In this document: in pieces, positions 18,012 to 26,599 of the stretch
How positions within the stretch are numbered: the first letter of the stretch is position 1
Layout: each line of letters opens with the position of its first letter
DNA from: JBBSEX01 sp038239345
GTDB taxonomy: Bacteria; Acidobacteriota; Terriglobia; Bryobacterales; Bryobacteraceae
Direction of reading: 5' to 3'
DNA length: 64,000 bases
Assembly (NCBI GenBank): GCA_038239345.1
Contig: JBBSEX010000012.1
Coordinates: forward strand, 137,255 to 201,254
Program-made: the position numbers and the translations under genes
The notes under the pieces: model-generated
Seen by the model: the letters and a program-made list of their open reading frames with translations, nothing else
Databases searched by the model: none
Told to the model about the DNA's origin: nothing

Positions 18012-18968
18012 GTGACAGAACGCATATTGATAACCGGGGGCGCCGGTTGCATCGGCTCGGACTTGGCGAAGTCCCTGCTGGATCGCGGCTCCCATGTGAC
18101 GGTAATCGACAATCTAAGTAGCGGCAAGATCGAACATCTGCGCGAGATGCTTGCGCACGAACGCTTTCGTTTTATCGAGGCGGATTTACTGGACCGCGCA
18201 GCTATCGACGCAGCGATGCCCGGCACGCAAATGGTCTGGCATTTAGCGGCGAACCCCGATGTTAAGTACGTCGACGGGGACGCCACCGATAAGGATTTGC
18301 AGCAGAACACCATCGCCACCTACAACGTGCTGGAAAGCATGAGGGTGCATGGAGTCAAACGGCTTGCATTTTCCTCCACATCGGCTGTCTATGGGATTTC
18401 CGAGAAGCAGCCAATTGCCGAGAACAATCCGATGCACCCGATTTCTCTATACGGTGCCACTAAACTTGGATGTGAGGCCTTGATCAGTGCCTTCCATAGC
18501 CTTTTTGGAATCGACTGCTGGATCTTTCGATTTGCAAATATCATCGGCCCGAAAGTCAGAAAAAAAGGCCGGACAGTCATTGGGGATTTTGTCGATCGCT
18601 TGCGAAAGGATCCAAGCTGTCTGAGGATTCTCGGCAATGGCTTGCAGGCGAAATCATATCTTTTGGGCCGGGAATGCATCGAAGCAATGCTCTTTGCAGT
18701 CGATGCCGTTCCATCCGGCCAGTGCATATTTAATCTTGGCTGTCCCGACAATCTGGAAGTTCGTGAGATCGCCGCCATGGTCGTCGAAGCTATGCGGTTG
18801 CCCGATGTGCGTTTCGAATTTACCGGTGGCGAGGGTGGCTGGCCCGGTGACGTTCCCCGCTTTCGGCTCGATGTCACGGCGATCAATCAACTCGGCTGGA
18901 CTGCTCGCCTGTCTTCCCGGGAAGCGGTAGCGATAGCCATTCGCAGCACGCTCGATAACGCAAACTGA
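18012..18968 (+). CDS. NAD-dependent nucleotide-sugar epimerase/dehydratase (extended SDR)
   Basis: 318 residues. The NAD site GGAGCIGSDLA is at residues 9-19; the active site is SSTSAVYG plus YGATKLG (Tyr and Lys). It resembles UDP-glucose/GDP-sugar 4-epimerases and dehydratases. Because it heads a six-gene overlapping operon for GDP-manno-heptose, it may modify that heptose, in the way Campylobacter heptose-modifying enzymes do (inference). The start is the GTG at 18012; a TATACT hexamer at 17956-17961 could serve the operon. Its stop overlaps the next ATG by one base (TGATG). Confidence 0.85.
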   Translation: MTERILITGGAGCIGSDLAKSLLDRGSHVTVIDNLSSGKIEHLREMLAHERFRFIEADLLDRAAIDAAMPGTQMVWHLAANPDVKYVDGDATDKDLQQNTIATYNVLESMRVHGVKRLAFSSTSAVYGISEKQPIAENNPMHPISLYGATKLGCEALISAFHSLFGIDCWIFRFANIIGPKVRKKGRTVIGDFVDRLRKDPSCLRILGNGLQAKSYLLGRECIEAMLFAVDAVPSGQCIFNLGCPDNLEVREIAAMVVEAMRLPDVRFEFTGGEGGWPGDVPRFRLDVTAINQLGWTARLSSREAVAIAIRSTLDNAN

Positions 18969-19666
18969 TGCAGGCGCTAATCTTGGCTGGAGGATTGGGA
19001 ACGCGCCTCTGGCCGATGACCCGAGACGTGCCGAAACCAATGGTCCCGGTGGCTGGCAAGCCGTACCTGGAACACCAACTTCGATTGCTGAAGACGCAGT
19101 CGATCACCGATGTTGTGCTGTTAACCGGATATCTGGGCGAGCAAATCGAATCGTATTTCGGCGATGGTGGCAACCTCGGATTGCGCATCCGTTACTCCCG
19201 GGAGCCGGCCCCCGCGGGCACCGGCGGGGCACTTCGATTAGCGCGTCCGCTACTCGATACAGTTTTTCTACTGATCTATGGCGATTCTTATTTGCCCATT
19301 GAATATGACTTGGTTGGCCAGCAACTCGTGGGCGTTGAAGCGCTCGGCGTCGTTGTCGTCTATCGCGATGTTACAGGCGAAACAAAGGTTCTACCCAATA
19401 TCGCTTTGGACGATCACGGCTGGGTAAAGCGATACGACAAGACGCAGCTTCGGGATCCGGAGCTGAAGTACATTGAAGCGGGAGTTCTGGCGTTGGATCG
19501 TTCCATTCTCAATTGGATGCCCGATGAAGGCTCAGTGTCCTTGGAGCAGCACGTTTTTCCGCAATTGATCGCCGCACACCGCTTGCTTGGCATGCCGGTA
19601 GCGCAGCGCTTTTACGACATCGGCACTCCCGAGCGCTTGCAGGTTATTGAAGGACTTCTCGGATGA
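18968..19666 (+). CDS. hddC: nucleotidyltransferase, probable D-glycero-alpha-D-manno-heptose-1-phosphate guanylyltransferase
   Basis: 232 residues with the sugar-nucleotidyltransferase signature LILAGGLGTRLWPMTRDVPKPMVPVAGKP split over residues 4-32, and LIYGDSYLP for metal binding. The gene lies between an epimerase and a GHMP sugar kinase of the heptose type, so it probably activates heptose 1-phosphate with GTP. Alone, the sequence would also fit a mannose-1-phosphate or glucose-1-phosphate nucleotidyltransferase. It overlaps the next gene by 4 bp (ATGA). Confidence 0.8.
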   Translation: MQALILAGGLGTRLWPMTRDVPKPMVPVAGKPYLEHQLRLLKTQSITDVVLLTGYLGEQIESYFGDGGNLGLRIRYSREPAPAGTGGALRLARPLLDTVFLLIYGDSYLPIEYDLVGQQLVGVEALGVVVVYRDVTGETKVLPNIALDDHGWVKRYDKTQLRDPELKYIEAGVLALDRSILNWMPDEGSVSLEQHVFPQLIAAHRLLGMPVAQRFYDIGTPERLQVIEGLLG

Positions 19667-20679
19667 TTGTTACCCGTACTCCGTTTCGGATCAGTTTCGC
19701 CGGTGGTGGATCGGATTTTCCGGCATACTATCAGGAAGAGCCGGGCATGGTGCTTTCGGCCGCGATAGACAAGTACGTTTATTTAACGGTGAAGAAGGCC
19801 TTCGGCGATGTGTATCGCGTCAGCTATTCGCGCACTGAGTTGTGCGATCGCCTGGAACAGATTGAGCATCCCATTGTCCGCGAGTGCCTGAAGATTATTC
19901 CCGCTCCAGTGGGGCTTGAGATCGTATCCGTGGCCGATCTTCCGGCCCGCACCGGCATGGGATCGTCAAGCAGTTTTACAGTCGGACTTGTCGGCGCTCT
20001 GCATGCCATGAGCGGCAGGATCACGGGAGCCGAAGCGCTCGCCCGTACAGCGTGTGAGGTAGAGATCGACATCCTGCACGAACCAATCGGCAAACAGGAT
20101 CAGTTCATCGCGGCCTATGGCGGCTTGCAATTCATCCAGTTCATGCCGAATGGCGAAGTCTTCGTCGACCCGGTCATTTGCTCCCGTGAGGTTCGGCTGG
20201 AACTAAACCGGCGGTTGGTGCTGTTCTACACCGGTGCGACGCGCGAAGCGAAGCTGGTTTTAGCCAAGCAGAACCAGCGAACGTCTCAGAATCGGGAAAG
20301 TTTGCGAGAGTTGTGCCGGATTGCCCGCGAGATGCGCGATGTTCTTACCATCGGGAAAGACTTGAACTCGTTCGGGCGCCTGTTGCATGAAGCGTGGACT
20401 CTAAAAAAAGGGCTGGAATCATCCATCTCCACACCCAGCATCGATGAGGCGTACGCCAAGGGCATTGCGGCGGGCGCGATCGGAGGGAAACTGTTAGGCG
20501 CTGGCGGCGGCGGTTTTCTATTATTCTTTTGCGAACCCCACCTGCAGGGACGTCTGAGGGCGGAATTGAACTCCCTGGTAGAGGTGCCGTTTGGCTTCGA
20601 ACCGCAAGGCTGTAAGATCATTTATATCGGAGACGAACATTGGGGCGGACGTGCGTATTCTTCGATCGGGATGGAGTAA
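19663..20679 (+). CDS. hddA: D-glycero-alpha-D-manno-heptose 7-phosphate kinase (GHMP kinase)
   Basis: 338 residues. It begins MIVTRTPFRISFAGGGSDFP, characteristic of HddA-type GHMP kinases, has the ATP loop PARTGMGSSSSFTVG near residue 95, GKQDQFIAAYGG, and the C-terminal GGKLLGAGGGGFLLFF. It phosphorylates heptose 7-phosphate at C1 to give the 1,7-bisphosphate. The next gene encodes the matching phosphatase, giving strong context. The 5' end overlaps hddC by 4 bp and the 3' end overlaps gmhB by 40 bp. Confidence 0.88.
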   Translation: MIVTRTPFRISFAGGGSDFPAYYQEEPGMVLSAAIDKYVYLTVKKAFGDVYRVSYSRTELCDRLEQIEHPIVRECLKIIPAPVGLEIVSVADLPARTGMGSSSSFTVGLVGALHAMSGRITGAEALARTACEVEIDILHEPIGKQDQFIAAYGGLQFIQFMPNGEVFVDPVICSREVRLELNRRLVLFYTGATREAKLVLAKQNQRTSQNRESLRELCRIAREMRDVLTIGKDLNSFGRLLHEAWTLKKGLESSISTPSIDEAYAKGIAAGAIGGKLLGAGGGGFLLFFCEPHLQGRLRAELNSLVEVPFGFEPQGCKIIYIGDEHWGGRAYSSIGME

Positions 20680-21137
20680 TTAACCATAACGCCCCACCCG
20701 GGGACTACATTCGGAGCTGGGAACAGTTTCGCCTGATTCCACAAGTGGTGGATTGGATTCGGCTGTTGAACCGCTTGGATTATTTGGTTATCGTGATCAC
20801 CAATCAAAGAGGGGTCGCCCTTGGGCTGATGACCGAAGCCCAGTTGAATGAAATCCACGCTAACATGCAAACACAATTGCTAAATCTTGGCGCCCGCATC
20901 GACGATATATTTTACTGTCCCCATGACGAGGGTTCCTGCGACTGTCGCAAGCCGCTTCCCGGAATGATTCAAAAAGCCGTCCAAAAGTGGGATATTAACT
21001 TGACTCGTTCCGCGCTCATCGGCGATTCCAAGCGCGATGAAGGCCTCGCGCTTGCCTGTGGCTTACGATTCATACCCGTCGCCGAGGGTCGACTATGCGA
21101 CAGACTTGGTGAAGTTAGAAATCGAGATCGTTCGTGA
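20640..21137 (+). CDS. gmhB: D-glycero-D-manno-heptose 1,7-bisphosphate 7-phosphatase (HAD family)
   Basis: 165 residues. The HAD motif FFDRDGVIN holds the nucleophile Asp, ITNQRGVA is motif II, and CRKPLPGM carries the Lys. Cysteines and a His in FYCPHDEGSCDCRKP form the structural zinc loop typical of GmhB. It removes the 7-phosphate from heptose bisphosphate so that hddC can activate the sugar. The start is a TTG at 20640, preceded by GGAG, inside the hddA gene; no ATG or GTG fits the conserved N-terminus. The 3' end overlaps the methyltransferase gene by 4 bp (GTGA). Confidence 0.88.
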   Translation: MGRTCVFFDRDGVINHNAPPGDYIRSWEQFRLIPQVVDWIRLLNRLDYLVIVITNQRGVALGLMTEAQLNEIHANMQTQLLNLGARIDDIFYCPHDEGSCDCRKPLPGMIQKAVQKWDINLTRSALIGDSKRDEGLALACGLRFIPVAEGRLCDRLGEVRNRDRS

Positions 21138-22012
21138 CCGAAACGAATACGAGTGCTGGAGCGGTCTGCCCCATCTGCTCCGGTTCGGGGCGGCTTGCCG
21201 GAGCGAAGTACGGCTACGATCATTATGGTTGTCTAGATTGTAAATCGCTTTTTCTTTGGCCGATGCCGGACAACGTTCTCGAGACCTATTCGGGAACGTA
21301 TTTCAACGGTGCGGGGCAGGGCCATGGTTATGTCGATTACGATCGCGATAAGATCCCGATGACCGGCACCTTCGAAGTGTTCCTGAATCTGCTGGCGCAT
21401 CACGGCGTGGCCACCGGGCGCCTTCTGGATGTCGGCGCCGCCACTGGTTTCTTTCTCGACCTCGCTCGCAAGCGTGGTTACCACACTGTCGGAGTGGAAC
21501 CTGGAGCTGAGGCGGCGAAAAAAGCCGAGCTTAAGGGACTGAATGTCGTCCATGGCACCATCGACGACCTTGCTGAGCCGCCTGAGTCATTCGACGCCAT
21601 CACAATGCTGGATGTCTTAGAGCATCTGCCGGCGCCAAGCACCGATCTGGCGCGGGCGCGGCGTCTGCTGAAGCCCGGAGGATTACTGGCCATCAATACC
21701 CCGGATTATGGAAGCCTTTTGGCTCGAGTACTGGGAATGAATTGGCATTTGGTTACGCCACCGGAACATCTCTGCCTGTTCACGTCAGAGGCACTCAATT
21801 CCAGTTTGGGGAAGATGGGTTTCAAGGTTTTGGTAGTCAGGCGGATTGGCAAGAAGTTTACGCTTCAATATATTCTCCGAACGCTCGCCAACAATCAAAA
21901 GCTGAAACTGTGGGACTTTCTCGGTAACCTCGTTCGCCGAACGCCGTTGGGGGCCGCGGGTGTGCCTATCAATTTGCGCGACAACATTTTCGTTCTCGCG
22001 CGTCGAGTATGA
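21134..22012 (+). CDS. SAM-dependent methyltransferase with N-terminal zinc finger
   Basis: 292 residues. Residues 12-36 form a Cys-x2-Cys-x17-Cys-x2-Cys zinc ribbon. The class I fold follows with LLDVGAATGFFLDLARKRG (motif I), AITMLDVLEHLPAPSTDL and LKPGGLLAINTPD. Such zinc-finger methyltransferases are common in sugar and polysaccharide clusters, where they methylate nucleotide sugars or glycan termini. The start is the GTG at 21134, coupled to gmhB. The 3' end overlaps the next gene by 4 bp (ATGA). Confidence 0.85.
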   Translation: MTETNTSAGAVCPICSGSGRLAGAKYGYDHYGCLDCKSLFLWPMPDNVLETYSGTYFNGAGQGHGYVDYDRDKIPMTGTFEVFLNLLAHHGVATGRLLDVGAATGFFLDLARKRGYHTVGVEPGAEAAKKAELKGLNVVHGTIDDLAEPPESFDAITMLDVLEHLPAPSTDLARARRLLKPGGLLAINTPDYGSLLARVLGMNWHLVTPPEHLCLFTSEALNSSLGKMGFKVLVVRRIGKKFTLQYILRTLANNQKLKLWDFLGNLVRRTPLGAAGVPINLRDNIFVLARRV

Positions 22013-23124
22013 AGCAAGGGGACCTGGAACTTGCCGTTGTGCTGCCAACGTTCAACGAGCGAGCCAACGTGGTCCCAGTTCTTGAGAAACTTGCTCTCAC
22101 TCTGGCGGATATCAGTTATGAAGTGATCTTCGTCGACGACGATTCCCCGGATGGCACGGCGGACGTAGCCCGTCGGATCGCTCGTGAGAATCCGCGCATC
22201 CGGGTTATCCAAAGAGTGGGGCGGCGCGGACTTTCTTCCGCCTGTATTGAGGGCATGATGGCAACATCGGCTCCTCTGATCGCCGTTATGGATGCGGATC
22301 TACAGCATGACGATACGGTGCTCCCACAGATGGTGGCCAAGCTCAAGCAGGAGCAACTCGACATTGTCGTCGCCACGCGTAACATCGGCGGCGGCAGCAT
22401 GGGCAACTTTGCCGAGTCGCGAGTGCGGCTCAGTAATCTTGGAAGAACGCTCAGCAATCTTGTTAGCCATACGCCGCTATCCGATCCGATGAGCGGTTTT
22501 TTTGTGCTTGATCGCCGCTATCTTCTGGAAGTTGTGTACGATCTCTCCGGCATCGGTTTCAAGCTCCTGCTTGACCTAGTTGCTTCCGCGAAACGGCCTG
22601 TCCGCGTCGGTGAAATTCCATATCGCTTTGGTGTCCGTGTTCATGGTGAAAGTAAGCTGGATATTCTTGTCGGGTTCGAATATCTTCAGTTGCTGCTCGA
22701 CAAGTTTGTTGGGGGTTTGCTCCCGACGCGCTACCTGATATTCGCGCTCGTCGGAAGTCTGGGCGCGATCATACACATGATCCTGCTTGGCGCGCTGATT
22801 GCATCCGGGCTGCAATTTCTCTACGCGCAAGCGGTCACGACGGCGGTTGTGATGACGTTAAACTTCTTTTTGAACAACGTTTTTACGTATCGTGATCGCC
22901 GCTTGCAAGGACGGCGCTTGCTTTCCGGACTTCTCACGTTTTACGCGGCCTGCGCCCTTGGCGCGTTCATCAACCTATGGATTGCTTCTTATCTGCTGGG
23001 GCACGGCAGTCCGTGGTATGTCGCCGGCTTTGCGGGGCTTGTCATTTCGTCGGTTTGGAACTACGGCATCACCGGTATCTTCACTTGGCGGAAAGGGCGC
23101 ACCTTGCAGCCTCGGACTGCTTGA
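22009..23124 (+). CDS. polyprenyl-phosphate glycosyltransferase (DPM1-like GT2) fused to a GtrA-like membrane domain
   Basis: 371 residues in two parts. Residues 8-235 are a dolichyl-phosphate-mannose-synthase-like GT2 domain: AVVLPTFNERANV, VIFVDDDSPDGT, AVMDADLQHDD and SDPMSGFFVLDRR. Residues 240-365 contain four membrane segments of GtrA type (YLIFALVGSLGAIIHMILL, TLNFFLNNVFTYRDRR). The fusion loads a sugar onto polyprenyl phosphate in the cytoplasm and the GtrA part is thought to help flip it. The following GT-C enzyme could use that lipid-linked sugar. ATGA overlap with the methyltransferase indicates one operon. Confidence 0.9.
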   Translation: MKQGDLELAVVLPTFNERANVVPVLEKLALTLADISYEVIFVDDDSPDGTADVARRIARENPRIRVIQRVGRRGLSSACIEGMMATSAPLIAVMDADLQHDDTVLPQMVAKLKQEQLDIVVATRNIGGGSMGNFAESRVRLSNLGRTLSNLVSHTPLSDPMSGFFVLDRRYLLEVVYDLSGIGFKLLLDLVASAKRPVRVGEIPYRFGVRVHGESKLDILVGFEYLQLLLDKFVGGLLPTRYLIFALVGSLGAIIHMILLGALIASGLQFLYAQAVTTAVVMTLNFFLNNVFTYRDRRLQGRRLLSGLLTFYAACALGAFINLWIASYLLGHGSPWYVAGFAGLVISSVWNYGITGIFTWRKGRTLQPRTA

Positions 23125-23200
23125 GACGCCCCGTTAAGCGCGAACAAAATCACCTTGTACCACGCGTCCTTAGGCCTCCAGCCTTCTTAAATGGCAATGC

Positions 23201-23246
23201 TATGATTACCACCATGTCCGTGCTGGGAGCGGATACCTCGCAATGA
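23201..23246 (+). promoter_or_regulatory. TATGAT box and short leader ORF overlapping the GT-C gene start
   Basis: TATGAT (23201-23206) ends 7 nt before an ATG at 23214 that opens a 10-codon ORF (MSVLGADTSQ, stop at 23244-23246). Its stop overlaps the ATG of the large membrane glycosyltransferase gene at 23243 in an ATGA arrangement. This would be a leaderless mini-ORF feeding ribosomes to the next gene. The peptide shows no homopolymeric codon run, so simple amino-acid attenuation is not suggested. It may be chance. Confidence 0.35.
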
Positions 23247-24802
23247 GAATCCCGCGCCAGTCGTTGTTTCGCTATACCCTAGCCATTGAACGATTCGCCG
23301 CTCGTCATCAAACCCTTCTCTTGATCGTTTTCGCGATAATTTTTCTGGCCTCCAGCGTCGCCGCGGCGTCCAGAAAGCCGATGTGGTTCGACGAGCTATG
23401 CACTTTCCTTCCAGCAATCCTCCCCTCCTGGGACGATTTATTTGCATTCTACGCGAACGGCGGCGACGTTCACACGCCGTTTACATCCGTGCTGGTACGC
23501 GCCTCGATCAACCTTTTCGGACACAGCGTCCCGCCAGAAATTAGTTCCCGCGTCCCAGCAATTCTGGGCTATCTCACGGCATGCATTTGCCTCTTCCGTA
23601 TCCTCATCAGGCGAACCACGGCGCTTTACGCGCTGCTCGCGGTTCTTATCCTTGCGTGCTCGCGTGCGAAATATTATGCCACTGAAATGCGGCCCTATAG
23701 CCTTGAATTAGGTATCGCAGCCTTCGCGATTCTGTGTTGGTTGGAATATCACGATCGGTATCGCCCAACCTGGTTAGCTGGATTCGGACTCGCTTTATGT
23801 ACGGCATTTCTGCTACATCCGTTCGCTATATTTCTATGGATTCCATTCAGCCTGGCAGAGTTGGCCAAGTGGCGCGAGCTCGGGCGAATGCTGTGGCGGG
23901 TTCCCGCCGTCATGGCTATCGCGGCAGTCCCCGCCTTACCTTTTCTCTCACCCATTATTCGAGCCAAGCGATTGATGTATCAACCCCATTGGTCCTATCC
24001 AAATCTCGTCACACTGTTTGGCGCTTATCAAAATTACCTGGCGATCCCTCTCGCGGGAGTTTGCATAAGTATTGCAATCTGGGTTCTGATTCGACGGTGG
24101 GTCAGCCCGCCGGATGCAGAGGCTCCCCTAAGCCGGCCCGCGCTCGCTCCGTATTCGGAACAAGTTCTGGTTATCGTCCTGGCGCTCGTGCCAGTCTTCG
24201 CGGTGGCGGGCGCGCAGGTGATGCACACTGGCGTTTTCAACGAAAGATACGTTCTCTTTGTGCTTGATTCGATAGTAATCGCGACCACGTATTTCGTGTT
24301 CTTGGCAAGCGACGGAACGCCGCTGTTGGGAGTGACTATGGTCTGCTTTTTCGGCATTCAATTTCTCGGGGCCTCTTATCGTGATGTCAGATCCTTCACG
24401 AATACTCCGGCGCCAGGCGCAGCTGTTTTATCTCCACCCTGGATCGCAGCCGCTGAGGCAAGTCAATTGCCGGTAGTCGTTCAAAGTTGGACCGTCTTTC
24501 CGCAAATTCAAGTTTATGGTCAGCCCAGCTTGAAGAGCCGCGCCTACTTCTTGACGCAGGATCGTCTTCCGGACGGACGAATTTACTCCGATGATTTCTC
24601 CATCCTGAACATTGGAAAACCATTCGGTTGGCCCATCGCCGATTACCATGAGTTTTTTAAAGCCAATCACCATTTTTTGTTTTTTTACGATAAGACCACC
24701 GTATCGCTGCCCCTAACCGCGCTACTCCCGGCCGGCGCCACTTTGAAAGCTGTAGCGAGCAATGAAGATGGAACCGTCCTGCTGGAGGTGACAACGCCCT
24801 GA
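23243..24802 (+). CDS. GT-C family membrane glycosyltransferase (ArnT/GT39/GT83-like)
   Basis: 519 residues with about ten to eleven membrane helices. The first periplasmic loop has KPMWFDELCTF, with the acidic FDE motif where GT-C enzymes of the PMT/ArnT class keep the catalytic Asp. A small periplasmic domain closes the protein (residues about 400-519). Such enzymes move a sugar from polyprenyl phosphate to a lipid, glycan or protein on the outer face of the inner membrane. The neighbour upstream makes polyprenyl-phosphate sugar, so donor supply and transfer are paired. The ATG at 23243 overlaps the stop of a tiny leader ORF. It is convergent with the adenosine deaminase gene, 1 bp apart. 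Confidence 0.82.
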   Translation: MRIPRQSLFRYTLAIERFAARHQTLLLIVFAIIFLASSVAAASRKPMWFDELCTFLPAILPSWDDLFAFYANGGDVHTPFTSVLVRASINLFGHSVPPEISSRVPAILGYLTACICLFRILIRRTTALYALLAVLILACSRAKYYATEMRPYSLELGIAAFAILCWLEYHDRYRPTWLAGFGLALCTAFLLHPFAIFLWIPFSLAELAKWRELGRMLWRVPAVMAIAAVPALPFLSPIIRAKRLMYQPHWSYPNLVTLFGAYQNYLAIPLAGVCISIAIWVLIRRWVSPPDAEAPLSRPALAPYSEQVLVIVLALVPVFAVAGAQVMHTGVFNERYVLFVLDSIVIATTYFVFLASDGTPLLGVTMVCFFGIQFLGASYRDVRSFTNTPAPGAAVLSPPWIAAAEASQLPVVVQSWTVFPQIQVYGQPSLKSRAYFLTQDRLPDGRIYSDDFSILNIGKPFGWPIADYHEFFKANHHFLFFYDKTTVSLPLTALLPAGATLKAVASNEDGTVLLEVTTP

Positions 24803-24803
24803 A

Positions 24804-26210
24804 CTAGAACAACCCCAACGCCCGGCGACCGTATCCCGAATGCCTGGCGCGCACTGTTTTCAAAAGCGTTCGCCAATCCGCGCGGTCATACTTTGTCTCA
24901 AAGTCCGCGATCGCCCTGTCGTATTCACGCAGCAAGCGCCGCTTCAAGGGCAACTCGGCGAATGAGTATTCCAGACTCCATCGCCCGATCCGCACCACCT
25001 CGCCCCAGCTTAAATTGAAATTCCTCGTGGCCAAAAAATACTCATCGATGATGTTGGAATCCATCGCGCCCCGATCATCAGTGTTTAAGCAAACGGGAAT
25101 CCCCAGCCTCAAATATTCCGCGAATGGATGCTTCCGCAAATCCGGCGTATAGCCCAATAGCTCATTACTCACTAAGCTCACTTCCACTAAGAATCGATTA
25201 TTCCGCAGCAGCAGCAATGTTTCAGGATCCGATATCAAATTCGTTCCATGACCGATCCTGTCAGCACCCAACTGCAGCGTATCGCGAACCTGGTGACCGG
25301 GAAATTCCGATTCGCCCGCATGCAAGGAAAGCCGCACATCCGGGTGATCCCGCCGCAACTCACGGAGGGTCTCCAAAAAACGCAGTGGCTTCCCCTTCTC
25401 ATTGTCCTCGCGACCCACCAGATTCACGCCCACCCAAAGATCGCGATTATGATCGATGAACTCGAATGCCCGGCGCAGATTATCCTCCGCATGTTCGGAA
25501 AATCGCAACACCGCCACTTGCAAGCGAGCGCTAACGCCCGTCGCCAACGCATCCGGCTGGGCCAGTCTTTTACGGTAAAGCTCCGCCCCGGCCTTCCACG
25601 GCATCTCCGATTCGTCGGGATTATGGAATGAGAGTGGATCGGTTTGCGTCTCCACGTAGCGAACGCCTTCGGCCGCCGATTGGCGAAGTTGGCGCACCAG
25701 CAACTCGGGGATGATGGCCGGATCTTCTTCCAGTTCACTCAGCCGCGGCACGATCTTTTCAAAGAATTCTTCGCGCCCTTCACCGGGCAGATCCAACTGC
25801 AGCGAAGATATCCACCCCTGGCGTTCCATCGGGCTAAGTGCCGCTAGCGGCGCAAAATCTTTCCGCACGCAATCGGGCAGGCGCAAATAACTGGATCGGC
25901 GCAAAGTCAGATACAGTAATCGCTCAGAATCGGCGGAACCGCAATCGCTCAATCGCAGCCGGGTGAAATAAGTGTTCCGGGCCACCGCCAGAGTAAACCA
26001 ATCCTCCATGGGCACCGAATACTCATGGTGATTATGCAAGTCTCCGCCTTTGGGTAAAGCCCACAGGAATCGATACAGCTCTTCCTGGGTGGCGGACTTT
26101 TTGATTTCTTCAAATCGGCGGGTGAAGGTAGAGGATCTATCGCTCGCAGTTTGGGCAGCCGCGCTTAACGTGAAAATCGTGACCCACAACCCCGCTCCGC
26201 CCCGACACAT
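24804..26210 (-). CDS. secreted adenosine deaminase-family metal-dependent deaminase (ADGF/CECR1-like)
   Basis: 468 residues with a signal peptide ending near AAAQTASD. The metal site motifs are present in order: GGDLHNHHEYS (His-x-His), LSLHAGESEF (His and catalytic Glu), RIGHGTNL and CLNTDDRGAMD (Asp pair). The long N-terminal part (to about residue 150) before the barrel recalls the secreted ADGF group more than cytoplasmic Add. It should deaminate adenosine or a related nucleoside outside the cytoplasm. The start at 26210 has no clear ribosome site. It follows the cytochrome c gene by 15 bp on the minus strand. Confidence 0.85.
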   Translation of the reverse strand: MCRGGAGLWVTIFTLSAAAQTASDRSSTFTRRFEEIKKSATQEELYRFLWALPKGGDLHNHHEYSVPMEDWFTLAVARNTYFTRLRLSDCGSADSERLLYLTLRRSSYLRLPDCVRKDFAPLAALSPMERQGWISSLQLDLPGEGREEFFEKIVPRLSELEEDPAIIPELLVRQLRQSAAEGVRYVETQTDPLSFHNPDESEMPWKAGAELYRKRLAQPDALATGVSARLQVAVLRFSEHAEDNLRRAFEFIDHNRDLWVGVNLVGREDNEKGKPLRFLETLRELRRDHPDVRLSLHAGESEFPGHQVRDTLQLGADRIGHGTNLISDPETLLLLRNNRFLVEVSLVSNELLGYTPDLRKHPFAEYLRLGIPVCLNTDDRGAMDSNIIDEYFLATRNFNLSWGEVVRIGRWSLEYSFAELPLKRRLLREYDRAIADFETKYDRADWRTLLKTVRARHSGYGRRALGLF

Positions 26211-26225
26211 GAATAATCCGCTGCC

Positions 26226-26558
26226 TTAGAGAGTTTTCAAATAGGCAATCACGTTGGCTTTCTCTTCATCGGTCAGCATGTCGGCGTAAGAGGGCATGCC
26301 ATTTCCACCGGCGTTGATAACGGCCTTCACCGTGTCGTCGGTAACTTTCTTGCCGTTGTTCAATTTCGCCTTCGCGAATAAGCCCTTCAGACCAGGACCC
26401 ATTTTCTTCTCGTTGCTATCGGCGTTATGGCACACGGCGCACTGGTCACCAAATACGTCTTTCCCCTTGGTGGCATCGCCTGGCTTGGCCGCGCCAAATA
26501 CGGTCGACGTCAAAAATATGGCGCACATACAGCCTGAGGCGATCGTCAATCGGTTCAT
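26226..26558 (-). CDS. secreted monohaem cytochrome c
   Basis: 110 residues with a signal peptide (MNRLTIASGCMCAIFLTSTVFGA). One haem-binding CAVCH motif follows GKDVFGDQ, and the distal Met ligand is in GGNGMPSYADML. The C-terminal TDEEKANVIAYLKTL helix is typical of class I cytochromes c. It carries electrons in the periplasm. A strong AAGGAG site lies before the ATG at 26558. The nearby deaminase is probably only a chance neighbour in the transcription unit. Confidence 0.92.
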   Translation of the reverse strand: MNRLTIASGCMCAIFLTSTVFGAAKPGDATKGKDVFGDQCAVCHNADSNEKKMGPGLKGLFAKAKLNNGKKVTDDTVKAVINAGGNGMPSYADMLTDEEKANVIAYLKTL

Positions 26559-26587
26559 TTCTTAGCTCCTTCGTTAATCTCTTAGTT

Positions 26588-26593
26588 TACAAT
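26588..26593 (+). promoter_or_regulatory. -10 hexamer TACAAT, leaderless-type, for the DUF2064 gene
   Basis: TACAAT is followed by CAGCCC and the ATG at 26600, an exact 6-nt gap. There is no Shine-Dalgarno and no clear -35. Confidence 0.45.
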
Positions 26594-26599
26594 CAGCCC

